Assembly: GCA_036277115.1 (NCBI GenBank)
Contig: DASUNM010000027.1
Span: 868,001 to 932,000 of the forward strand
From: Pyrinomonadaceae bacterium
Lineage (GTDB): Bacteria; Acidobacteriota; Blastocatellia; Pyrinomonadales; Pyrinomonadaceae
DNA length: 64,000 bases
Direction: 5' to 3'
The notes beneath the pieces are model-generated. The model was not told where the DNA came from. It saw nothing but the letters and a program-made list of their open reading frames with translations, and did not search any database. Each line of letters begins with the position of its first letter. The stretch's first letter is position 1. Positions 1-7,340 of this stretch are shown here, piece by piece. A program made the position numbers and the translations under genes.

Positions 1-428
1 AATCCCATAGCGATTGAGCGGGAATGCGAACCAGCATTGAAGTATATGGTTTCATTGTCCTCTAGCCTGCGATCACAGAAAGTTTGTAAATTGAACAGAC
101 TGCCAAAGGGCGGGATCGCGCCAGGTTTGAGCGACGTTAAGGAGAACACCTCAGGTTCGTTAGCGAAGCGGAAGCTTTTTGCGTGTAGCTCGCGTTTTGT
201 GGCCTTGTTATCTAATGAGAAATCAGCCGGAACAACGATCATTAGAAAGTTGTCGTTAGCTTTAACGACGAGCGCTTTGGCACCTGCATGGAGACTCACA
301 CCGCGTGCAGCGGCCGATTGTGCACTTGTATAAGCCGGAGCGTGAGTTAAAACGCGAAAATCAATGCCCTTCGACTTTAGCAAATCGCTAAGCTGATCAA
401 AAATGCCATTCTCTTTGTCGTTGGTCAT
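1..428 (-). CDS. YbaK/ProX-type aminoacyl-tRNA editing domain protein (3' end beyond window)
   Basis: The frame is open from an ATG at 428 to the left edge, about 142 residues visible. The N-terminal half reads LTHAPAYTSAQSAAARG followed by GAKALVVKAND, the typical opening of the YbaK / prolyl-tRNA-editing (ProX, INS) fold, which hydrolyses mischarged aminoacyl-tRNAs in the cytoplasm. A PPFG-type turn follows about 30 residues later, as in ProX-like proteins. I see no clear Shine-Dalgarno site. The C-terminus is cut off by the window, so I cannot say whether the domain stands alone. Family call is fairly firm; the exact substrate (Cys-tRNAPro, Ala-tRNAPro or another) is not decidable from what is visible. 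Confidence 0.75.
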   Translation of the reverse strand, partial: MTNDKENGIFDQLSDLLKSKGIDFRVLTHAPAYTSAQSAAARGVSLHAGAKALVVKANDNFLMIVVPADFSLDNKATKRELHAKSFRFANEPEVFSLTSLKPGAIPPFGSLFNLQTFCDRRLEDNETIYFNAGSHSRSIAMG

Positions 429-497
429 CGGGAGAATCAATTTAAGTTCGATTTCTGGCTATCCTATACAACTTCAAGTCCCCACGGTCAAGCGGGT

Positions 498-1454
498 TCA
501 TGAGGCAAGACAAACCCCTCTCAAGATGTCGGGATCGACGTTGCCGCCGGATAGGACGACGCCCACCCGGTCACAGCCGTGCGGAAGTCTCTTGACCAAC
601 ACGGCTGCGGCTGCGGCCGCACCGGAGGGCTCAACCACTAGCTTCATCCGGAACAAAATAAATTTCATCGTGGCGGAGATTTGTTCATCGGTGACGCTCA
701 AAACTGACTCGGCATTTTGGCGCGTGATTGGGAAAGTCAGTTCACCCGGTGTTTGTGCTCGCATCCCATCAGCGATGGTCGTCGGCGGAGAGATCTTGAC
801 GCGCTCACCCCTGGCGATTGATTGCTGCGTGTCGTTCGCCGTGTCGGGCTCAACCGCAAAGCATCTGATGGAAGGATTTAATCCCTTTGCTGCCGTGCTG
901 ACTCCGGCGAACAATCCACCGCCACTGCAAGGCGTTAGGATGCAATCCAGATCCGGAACTTCTTCCACCAGCTCCAGCCCGCAAGTTCCCTGGCCAGCCA
1001 TGATCAAATAGTCGTCGTACGCCGGAACCTGGACTAAGCCTTCGCGTTCAGCGATCTCGCGGCCAAAGGCGTCGCGGTCGTCTTTGTGCCGATCGAAGAC
1101 GCGAATGTCGGCGCCGTATGTTCGCATGCCGGCAACCTTCATCTTTGGCGCGTCATCGGGAATGCAGACGACCGCCCGCACTCCGGCTTCGCGCGCCGCG
1201 AGCGCCACCGCCTGCGCGTGATTTCCGGAAGACACGGCGAGCACGCCCCGCTTTTTCTCTTCATCAGTGAGCGAAAGAATTCTATTGGCGGCGCCGCGCG
1301 CTTTGAATGCGCCCGCGCGTTGCAGGTTTTCGCATTTGAAGAAAACTTCGCAACCGGCGACTTCGTTAAAAGCGCGCGAAGTTGCGACCGGCGTGCGATG
1401 CACACGGCCGGCGATTCGTTCGGCGGCTTGGTTGATGGTGTCGAGTGTCAACAT
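498..1454 (-). CDS. PLP-dependent threonine/serine dehydratase
   Basis: A 318-residue fold-type II PLP enzyme, the size of catabolic threonine ammonia-lyases (deamination of Thr/Ser to 2-oxo acids) and without the C-terminal ACT regulatory domain of biosynthetic IlvA. The PLP lysine is in GAFKARGA (about residue 51), the phosphate-binding glycine loop is CSGGGLFAG, and the C-terminal PSGAAAAAAV and LSGGN motifs are present. The longest frame starts at 1559, but its first 35 codons are mostly a dispersed repeat (1467-1554) and overlap lipB. I therefore start at MLTLDTINQAAERI, where family similarity begins. It lies 46 bp downstream of lipB on the same strand. It could also be a serine racemase-like member. 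Confidence 0.88.
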   Translation of the reverse strand: MLTLDTINQAAERIAGRVHRTPVATSRAFNEVAGCEVFFKCENLQRAGAFKARGAANRILSLTDEEKKRGVLAVSSGNHAQAVALAAREAGVRAVVCIPDDAPKMKVAGMRTYGADIRVFDRHKDDRDAFGREIAEREGLVQVPAYDDYLIMAGQGTCGLELVEEVPDLDCILTPCSGGGLFAGVSTAAKGLNPSIRCFAVEPDTANDTQQSIARGERVKISPPTTIADGMRAQTPGELTFPITRQNAESVLSVTDEQISATMKFILFRMKLVVEPSGAAAAAAVLVKRLPHGCDRVGVVLSGGNVDPDILRGVCLAS

Positions 1455-1466
1455 GGGCGATATGAG

Positions 1467-1554
1467 GTCAGTACCGGGAGCGGTAGCGACCGGAGTACAG
1501 TCATGTGGATAAAGCCAAGACCCGATCGCTATCCCGATTTGTCGGAATACTGAC
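1467..1554. repeat. Composite palindromic repeat (head GTCAGTAC) spanning the lipB 3' end
   Basis: Two units of one repeat family face each other. Unit b (1467-1494, plus strand) begins GTCAGTACCGGGAGCGG. Unit a (1521-1554, minus strand) begins GTCAGTATTCCGAC and ends AGCGATCGGG. Unit a matches 32810-32843 inside the RND gene at 29 of 34 bases, and unit b matches 32849-32876 at 24 of 28. Unit a encodes the last residues of LipB; unit b lies between lipB and the dehydratase. Confidence 0.85.
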
Positions 1555-2193
1555 GTCATTCATCTCAAAGACATCAGCAAACCGCTCGACGATTCGATCT
1601 TCGACTTCGCTCAAATCAAATTCCCGTCCCAGCAACTCTTTCATTGAGGTCACCGGTTCGCCTTCGCAGGCGACGATCAGATCGAAGTAACTCAAATCAG
1701 TGTTCACATTCAGGGCGAAGCCGTGCGTCGTCACCCAACGGGCGATGTGCACGCCGATGGCCGCGACTTTCCCGCGCGGGGTATGCACTCCCGTCAAACC
1801 CGCAATCCGAAACGTTTCGATGCCGAAGTCGCCCATCGCGCGAATCAGCACCTCTTCCAAATCGCGCACAAAGCGATGCACGTCTTTGCGATCCGGACTC
1901 AGGTTGATAATCGGATATCCCACCACCTGGCCCAACCCGTGATAAGTCGCTTTACCGCCGCGGTTTGTTTCAAAGACGGTCACGCCGCGCGCTTGCAGCA
2001 CTTCATCGGCAGCGATGATGGCACCCGGCGCCGAACGTCGTCCCATCGTCAGCACATGCGGATGCTCGAGTAAAAGCAGCGTGTCAGGCTGTTCGCCGGC
2101 CAACACTAACGCTTCGGTTTGCTTCTGAATATCCAGCGCCGCGCCGTATTCGACGCGACCGAGGCGTTCAACTTTCAGATTTCTTTGTTTCAT
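1501..2193 (-). CDS. lipB: Octanoyl-[acyl-carrier-protein]:protein N-octanoyltransferase LipB
   Basis: LipB moves the octanoyl group from ACP to a lysine of lipoyl domains, the first step of endogenous lipoate synthesis. The 230-residue product carries the family signature RGGKATYHGLGQ (residues 78-89), the AAIGVHI segment with Lys142 just before it, and the catalytic cysteine in VACEGEPVTS (Cys176); Lys142/Cys176 form the expected dyad. I chose the ATG giving MKQRNLKVERLG because the frame upstream to 2301 does not look like LipB. Oddity: residues 212-225 (NDVSIPTNRDSDRV) are encoded by a dispersed repeat also translated inside the RND pump at 32.8 kb, so the natural C-terminus has been replaced or lengthened. 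No lipA is nearby. Confidence 0.93.
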   Translation of the reverse strand: MKQRNLKVERLGRVEYGAALDIQKQTEALVLAGEQPDTLLLLEHPHVLTMGRRSAPGAIIAADEVLQARGVTVFETNRGGKATYHGLGQVVGYPIINLSPDRKDVHRFVRDLEEVLIRAMGDFGIETFRIAGLTGVHTPRGKVAAIGVHIARWVTTHGFALNVNTDLSYFDLIVACEGEPVTSMKELLGREFDLSEVEDRIVERFADVFEMNDVSIPTNRDSDRVLALST

Positions 2194-2427
2194 CCGAGTT
2201 TGGAATACTAACTTTAGTTGCGTGCATCGGCTTCTGTAAACTTGGAGAGCCACCGCGAAGCGGCGTAGCGTGGATTTGCGGGGGACGGCGCAACGCTTCA
2301 TGAGACTGATTTCACTTCAAGTCGATCTGTTCGCCGCTGGCGCCACCGCGACTTGACTCGAATTAACCGATTGCCGCAGGCTTGATGGACTCTTGGATTC
2401 TTCCAAACAGTTTGAAGGAGTCAAAAA

Positions 2428-2934
2428 ATGAGAAAGTTAGGAATCGTTCTCTGCATTGTCTTGCTGGCGACCGCCGCGGTCGCGCAAACGCGCACACGCA
2501 GGTCCACACCGCAACGTCGTCGGGCTCCGGCCACCGCATCAACGACTTTAGATACTGCCGCACAAGCGAAGACTGAAGGCGCTAGCAGAATTGCGATTCA
2601 GATAAAGAACTTAACCGCCTTCCTTTATTTATATGGAAGGATCTCCAAAGATCTGGAAGTCATGACAACGTCCGGCCAAGCATCGCCAACCACCGACCGC
2701 AACAAAGCGCAACTCAAAACAAGCTTCGAAGACTTCCGTGTGGGTTTGGATCAACTCGAGATTTACTTTCGCACCACTCCAGGACTGCAGGGTTATTATG
2801 TGAAACTCGCAGGTGCGGCAGCAGGTGCCGCGGCAGGTGAAGAGCAGGCGGCCGCCGGCCGCTACGATCAGGCCGGGAAAAGTTTGCTTGGTGTAGTCGG
2901 TCGTTTGGTCGATGTGTTGGCGATCATGCACTGA
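2428..2934 (+). CDS. Small secreted protein of unknown function
   Basis: 168 residues beginning with a clear Sec signal peptide (MRKLGIVLCIVLLATAAVAQ, cleavage likely after AVA-Q). A basic, low-complexity stretch of Thr/Arg/Pro follows, then a helical region and an Ala/Gly-rich segment (AGAAAGAAAGEE). A good ribosome binding site (gaaggag) sits at the right distance before the ATG. I do not recognise a family. The gene ends 13 bp before the DUF2891 gene on the same strand, so the two are probably co-transcribed and both exported. The coding status is supported by signal peptide, start context and tight spacing. Confidence 0.7.
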   Translation: MRKLGIVLCIVLLATAAVAQTRTRRSTPQRRRAPATASTTLDTAAQAKTEGASRIAIQIKNLTAFLYLYGRISKDLEVMTTSGQASPTTDRNKAQLKTSFEDFRVGLDQLEIYFRTTPGLQGYYVKLAGAAAGAAAGEEQAAAGRYDQAGKSLLGVVGRLVDVLAIMH

Positions 2935-2947
2935 CCGTTAATCTCTG

Positions 2948-4060
2948 ATGACCATCACGTTTCGAGCCATTCAGTGGATTGCTTTCCTCGGCCTGCTGCT
3001 TGCCGCAAATGTCTCCGCACAACCAACGGGGCCGGCTGACCTTTCCCTAAACCAGACACAGGCTTCGCATTTCGCCCGCCTCGCTTTGAAATGTGTCCGG
3101 AAAGAATTTCCGCAAAAGCTCGATCACACCATGAACGACGCGTCAGAGGTTCGTAGTCCAAAGCAACTGCACCCGGCGTTCTATGGTTGCTTTGACTGGC
3201 ATTCAACGGTGCACGGCCACTGGATGCTCGTACATTTGCTGAAGACGTTTCCGGCCCTTCCGGAAGGGCCCCAGATTCGCGAGGCTCTGGACGACAATCT
3301 GAGTGCGAAGAACATCGCCGGCGAAGTTGCTTATCTAAATCAAAAGAGCCGCGCGTCGTTCGAACGCACTTACGGGTGGGCCTGGCTGCTAAAGCTGGCG
3401 GAGGAGTTGCACGGCTGGAACGATGAAGACGGGCGCAAGTGGTCACGCAATCTTCAGCCGTTGGCCGATGCCTTTGCCGATAGATACGTCGCGTTTCTGC
3501 CGAAACAAAATTATCCAATTCGCACCGGCGTGCATCCGAACACGGCGTTCGGTCTGGCGTTCGCGCTCGACTATGCGCGCGCGGTGGGAAATCAAAAGTT
3601 GGAAACGCTGATCGTTGAGCGCAGCCGCACATACTTTGGACGCGACGTAAATTATCCCGGCGCCTGGGAGCCGGGCGGTGAAGACTTCTTTTCCGCGGCG
3701 CTGATGGAAGCTGACTTAATGCGACGCGTAATGAAGGGCAGAGAATTCGCCGTGTGGTTTCATCGCTTTCTTCCCGGCGTCGCACGGAATCAACCGAGAG
3801 CCTTGCTCGTACCGGCGATTGTCACCGACCGCACTGATCCGAAGCTTGTGCATCTCGACGGCTTGAATCTCAGTCGCGCCTGGTGCATGCGCAGCATCGC
3901 AACTGCTTTGCCGCGTACCGATCCGTCGCGCGCCGTCCTCGCCCGTTCGGCGTCCGCCCACGCGCAAGCCGCCCTGCCGCACGTCGCCAGCGGCAGCTAT
4001 GAAGGCGAACATTGGCTCGCCTCGTTTGCGGTGTACATGTTGACGACTCCCGCGCCATAA
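2948..4060 (+). CDS. Secreted DUF2891 family protein
   Basis: 370 residues with an N-terminal signal peptide (LGLLLAANVSA-Q). The body matches the DUF2891 pattern: an HPAFYGCFDWHSTVHGHW motif near residue 78, FERTYGWAWLLKL, RTGVHPNTAFGL and EPGGEDFFSAAL. These conserved His, Trp, Asp and Glu residues suggest an (alpha/alpha) barrel of glycosidase type, but the biochemical role is not established. It follows the small secreted protein by 13 bp. Only the family assignment is firm. An export to the periplasm is expected because of the signal peptide, which is not universal in this family. Confidence 0.85.
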   Translation: MTITFRAIQWIAFLGLLLAANVSAQPTGPADLSLNQTQASHFARLALKCVRKEFPQKLDHTMNDASEVRSPKQLHPAFYGCFDWHSTVHGHWMLVHLLKTFPALPEGPQIREALDDNLSAKNIAGEVAYLNQKSRASFERTYGWAWLLKLAEELHGWNDEDGRKWSRNLQPLADAFADRYVAFLPKQNYPIRTGVHPNTAFGLAFALDYARAVGNQKLETLIVERSRTYFGRDVNYPGAWEPGGEDFFSAALMEADLMRRVMKGREFAVWFHRFLPGVARNQPRALLVPAIVTDRTDPKLVHLDGLNLSRAWCMRSIATALPRTDPSRAVLARSASAHAQAALPHVASGSYEGEHWLASFAVYMLTTPAP

Positions 4061-4142
4061 ACACCGGCCATTCCGACAAATCCGCTGCCGCGGTTTATAA
4101 TTCCGGTTTGCAATTCTTTCGTAAATTTCTCGCGGAGTAAGA

Positions 4143-6296
4143 ATGTCAGCTAATCGATCCGAAAAACGCTCTGACCAAATCACGTTCAACGGCCGCATTC
4201 TGTTTTTGACGGAAGATACGGCGCTGATTCGAAAGCAACTTGAAGCCACCGGTGATGAAGCCCGGAGCATTGAAGACGAGTTAGCGGCGCGACTCGCAAA
4301 CGACAATCTGCCGCTGATGAACAATATTTCGACCGACGAGATCACGCCGGGTTGGGTTTGTTTTCATTACGACGAGACTCTGGGCGAATACGTATACGTC
4401 GGGATGCGCGACGCCGCAGTCCGGAAGGATGAAGTGAAGAACGGCGGATTCGCTGTGGTCGTTTCGGGTCTGTCGAAAGGCTGCGGCTCTTCACGCGAAA
4501 CCGCGCCGTACGCTGAGAAATGGGCCGGCATTCAGCTCGTCATCGCCCAGAGCATTGAGAAGATCTACGGCCAGAACTCGCAAAATATCGGTTTGCTGAC
4601 TTCGACTGACTTCGGACTGATTGATCGCGTTCGTCGCGGCGAAAAGATCCAGCTGGCGGAATTCACCAAAGGACTCGATCCAATTTCAAAAAACATCGTC
4701 GAGTATGGCGGGCTCTTTAATTACAACAAGGCGCGTTTGGCGGGCGAAGTTTCACCGCCGCCCGTTGAGAGTCAGCAGCTCATGCAGCAACTGGTTGACG
4801 TCGGTCAGATCGCTGAACATGAACGAGAACTGTTCCAGAACGTCGTGCAGGGTGCGGTAACAGGCGCGTCCGATGCCATGGAGTCAGTACCACCTGCGTC
4901 AGCGGGTGGGTTAAAGCGACGGCCGATGAACATCGTCGAAAAGATCATCGCACGTCACGCGTTCGTTAAAGCCGGAACCGTTGGGGTTGAGTCAGTCAAA
5001 CCCGGCGATGCTTTGTTCGCGGTGGCCGACGTGCGCTTCTCGCATGAATACGTGACGCCGATGGCCGCGTCGCTTTTGACCCAGGCGCTGGGACCGGATG
5101 CGCGTGTGACCGAACCTGAATCAGTCTTCGCGTTTCGCGATCACCTGACGTTCCTCAACAAAGTCATGTCGCCGAAGCATCGCGAGATGGGCTTGCTCGA
5201 AAAGGCCGACGGCCTGGCGACGACGCAAGAGAGTTTCGCTGAGAAGCAGGGAATTAAACTTTACGGCGAGAACCCCGACGGCGGATCGGAAGCAATCTGT
5301 CACAACGCGGTGGTTGAGGATCTCGCTTTGCCGGGACAGATCGTGATTGGCACTGACTCGCACACGTGCATGGCGGGCGTGCTTGGCTGCTTCGCGTTCG
5401 GCGTCGGCTCAACGGACATGGCGAACGCCTGGTACACGAAAGACATTCGCATCCGCGTCCCCGAAACCGTCAAGTACGTTTTGACGGGGAAGAAGCGCGC
5501 TGACGTCACCGCGAAAGACGTGATGCTTTACATTCTCGCGACCGACTACATGAAGACCAGTCAGGGCATCGGCAAGGTGCTGGAATTCGCCGGCGATGAT
5601 TTGATGAACTGGCCGATGGATGAACGCGCGACGCTGACGAATATGTCAGTCGAAGCCGGCGGCTTTACCGGCATCATTGAACCCGACGAAGCGACGCTCG
5701 CTTACATCGTCACCACGCGCGGCCTGGATGCTGAAACCGTGCGCGAAGGCTTTGTTTATAGCGACGCTGATGCTGAATATGCGGCCGTGTTTGAGATCGA
5801 TTTAGACGAGATCAGGCCGATGGTGGCTTTGCCCGGCGATCCGCGCAACGGAATTCCGATTGACGAACTGTCGGAAGAAGTGCGCATCGACGCCGCGTAC
5901 GGTGGGAGCTGCACCGGCGGCAAGATGGCTGACATGGACATGTACGCGACCGTTTTGCAGCACGCGCTTGAGCAGGGCAAACAAGTCGCGCCGGGTGTTC
6001 ACCTCTACCTGCAATTCGGATCGCAGAAGATCAAGCAGTACGCGCGAAGCAAGGGATATATAGAAATCTTTGAAAAGGCCGGTGCTGAGATGATCGATCC
6101 CTCTTGTGGGGCTTGCATCAACGCCGGACCCGGCGCTTCACCTTCGGCGGAAACAGTCACCGTCAGCGCGCAGAACCGAAACTTCCCCGGCCGCAGCGGT
6201 CCCGGAAAACTCTACCTCGCTTCGCCTTATGTAGTGGCGGCTTCGGCGATTGCGGGAAAAATTGTTGAGCCGGATGAGTTTTTGGGACAGAACTGA
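4143..6296 (+). CDS. Aconitase/isopropylmalate-dehydratase family hydratase, swivel and catalytic domains fused
   Basis: One 717-residue chain carries both halves of a [4Fe-4S] hydro-lyase. Residues 1-240 are LeuD/aconitase-swivel-like (NISTDEITPG, then SGLSKGCGSSRETAP). Residues 260-717 are LeuC-like, with GTDSHTCMAGVLG (about 404), GGSCTGGKMADMDMY (cluster Cys near 589) and DPSCGACINAGPG (cluster Cys pair near 654-657). The order swivel-then-catalytic is the reverse of classical aconitase. The linker (about 247-256, SVPPASAGGLK) is encoded by a dispersed repeat also found at 6322. No leuA, leuB or citrate-cycle gene is adjacent, so whether it acts on isopropylmalate, citrate, homocitrate or methylcitrate is open. 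The family call is secure. Confidence 0.9.
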   Translation: MSANRSEKRSDQITFNGRILFLTEDTALIRKQLEATGDEARSIEDELAARLANDNLPLMNNISTDEITPGWVCFHYDETLGEYVYVGMRDAAVRKDEVKNGGFAVVVSGLSKGCGSSRETAPYAEKWAGIQLVIAQSIEKIYGQNSQNIGLLTSTDFGLIDRVRRGEKIQLAEFTKGLDPISKNIVEYGGLFNYNKARLAGEVSPPPVESQQLMQQLVDVGQIAEHERELFQNVVQGAVTGASDAMESVPPASAGGLKRRPMNIVEKIIARHAFVKAGTVGVESVKPGDALFAVADVRFSHEYVTPMAASLLTQALGPDARVTEPESVFAFRDHLTFLNKVMSPKHREMGLLEKADGLATTQESFAEKQGIKLYGENPDGGSEAICHNAVVEDLALPGQIVIGTDSHTCMAGVLGCFAFGVGSTDMANAWYTKDIRIRVPETVKYVLTGKKRADVTAKDVMLYILATDYMKTSQGIGKVLEFAGDDLMNWPMDERATLTNMSVEAGGFTGIIEPDEATLAYIVTTRGLDAETVREGFVYSDADAEYAAVFEIDLDEIRPMVALPGDPRNGIPIDELSEEVRIDAAYGGSCTGGKMADMDMYATVLQHALEQGKQVAPGVHLYLQFGSQKIKQYARSKGYIEIFEKAGAEMIDPSCGACINAGPGASPSAETVTVSAQNRNFPGRSGPGKLYLASPYVVAASAIAGKIVEPDEFLGQN
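4883..4911 (+). repeat. In-frame dispersed repeat in the linker of the fused hydratase
   Basis: The 29 bases starting GTCAGTACCACCTGCGT are 28 of 29 identical to 6322-6350, which lies in the intergenic region after the same gene. Here the copy is translated as part of the interdomain linker (VPPASAGG). The core can fold (ACCACC with GGTGGGT). Confidence 0.85.
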
Positions 6297-6297
6297 A

Positions 6298-6428
6298 TAC
6301 TCCGCGGATTACGCAGACGAGGTCAGTACCACCTGCGTGAGCGGGTGGGTCCCGCGTCAATTTCGTTGAGCCTTCACCCATCCACCTACGCGGATGGTAC
6401 TGCTTCATCCGCGTAATCTGCGGACTAC
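6298..6428. repeat. MITE-like nested palindrome between the hydratase and fabG
   Basis: The outer ends are inverted copies of about 17 bases (TCCGCGGATTACGCAGA near 6300 and its near-complement near 6409-6425, two mismatches). Inside are two inverted copies of the GTCAGTACC repeat (6322-6350, plus; 6376-6402, minus). No coding capacity is visible. The element sits between two convergent genes and could also serve as a terminator. Confidence 0.75.
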
Positions 6429-6432
6429 CTCC

Positions 6433-7188
6433 TCACATCGCCAGGCCTCCATCAACCTGCACCACCTGTCCGGTGATGTACTTCGCGTCGTCTGAAAGAA
6501 GGAAGCAGGCGATGCGGGCGACTTCGTCGGCTTCGGCGAAACGTCCGAGCGGTATCTGCTCAATAATTTTCGCTTGATAACTTTCGTCGAGACCGCTGGC
6601 CATGTCCGTCGCCACCATGCCGAGCGCGAGGGCGTTGACGGTAACTTTGCGGCTGGCAACTTCGCGAGCCAGCGCTTTCGTCAATCCGATCATTCCGGCT
6701 TTCGAAGCCGAATAGTTTGATTGCCCGGCCATACCGACAACGCCGCTGATTGAAGTGATGTTGAGGATCGAGCCGCCGCCATCCTGACGCAGCATTACGC
6801 GCACGGCGGCTTTGGAAAAATTCCATGCGCCTTTTAAGTTCGTGTCGATCACCGCGTCCCAATCTTCTTCTTTCATGCGCAGAATCAGGGTGTCACGCAC
6901 GATGCCGGCATTGTTCACGAGAAAATCGATCCGGCCGAAAGTGTCTTTCGTTTGCTTCACCATCTCAGCGGCTTCATCGGTGTTCGCGACGTCGCTCTGA
7001 GTCGCGAGCGCGCGCACGCCGAGCGCCTCAATTTCAGATTTCAAAGTCTCGGCAGCTTCGGCGCTCTTTGCATAATTGAACGCGATATCCGTGCCGCGCC
7101 GCGCGAGTTCAAGCGCGATCGCACGGCCGATGCCCCGCGTGGCGCCGGTGACGATGGCTGATTTGCCGGAAAATTGTTTGTCGCTCAA
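6433..7188 (-). CDS. fabG: 3-oxoacyl-[acyl-carrier-protein] reductase FabG-type SDR
   Basis: A 251-residue short-chain dehydrogenase/reductase. It has the NADP-binding GATRGIG, the NNAG motif, the Ser of ITSISG, the YxxxK active site in NYSASKAG, and the C-terminal GQVVQVDGGLAM typical of FabG, which reduces 3-oxoacyl-ACP in fatty-acid elongation. The start is a TTG at 7188 giving LSDKQFSGK; a strong ribosome site (gaggtg) lies 6-7 bases before it. The upstream GTG extension to 7242 runs towards a repeat and is not SDR-like. Oddity: the usual P of the NAVAPG turn is L here (NALALGMV). It stands alone, without fab cluster partners, so another ketoreductase role is possible. Confidence 0.88.
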   Translation of the reverse strand: MSDKQFSGKSAIVTGATRGIGRAIALELARRGTDIAFNYAKSAEAAETLKSEIEALGVRALATQSDVANTDEAAEMVKQTKDTFGRIDFLVNNAGIVRDTLILRMKEEDWDAVIDTNLKGAWNFSKAAVRVMLRQDGGGSILNITSISGVVGMAGQSNYSASKAGMIGLTKALAREVASRKVTVNALALGMVATDMASGLDESYQAKIIEQIPLGRFAEADEVARIACFLLSDDAKYITGQVVQVDGGLAM

Positions 7189-7230
7189 GTTTTCACCTCG
7201 ACGGGTATTATGTGCGGATACTTGCAGAAC

Positions 7231-7328
7231 TCTCCGTGTCACTCTGTGCGATCTCGGTGGCCTGTGGTGGAATTCTGCTAAGGCACCTCACCACAGAGAC
7301 ACGGAGATCACACGGAGAAACACAGAGG
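7231..7328. repeat. Palindromic CACAGAGACACGGAG repeat
   Basis: The left arm reads CTCCGTGTCACTCTGTG and the right arm CACAGAGACACGGAG, with a further CACGGAG half-copy. Related copies are at 29.10-29.19 kb and 39.34-39.44 kb, plus a fragment near 55.70 kb. It fills the gap between fabG and the VWA gene. No ORF is visible. Confidence 0.75.
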
Positions 7329-7340
7329 GCAGATTGTACT

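Noticed and set aside
1455-1559. N-terminal extension of the dehydratase from 1559
   Set aside because: Encoded by the GTCAGTAC repeat and overlapping lipB; family similarity starts at 1454.
3716-4345. Minus-strand frame of 209 residues under DUF2891 and the hydratase
   Set aside because: No ribosome site or conserved motifs; explained as a mirror of two strong plus-strand genes.
6298-6428. CRISPR array
   Set aside because: The copies are inverted and only two; no regular direct repeats with equal spacers. Also no cas genes anywhere in the window.
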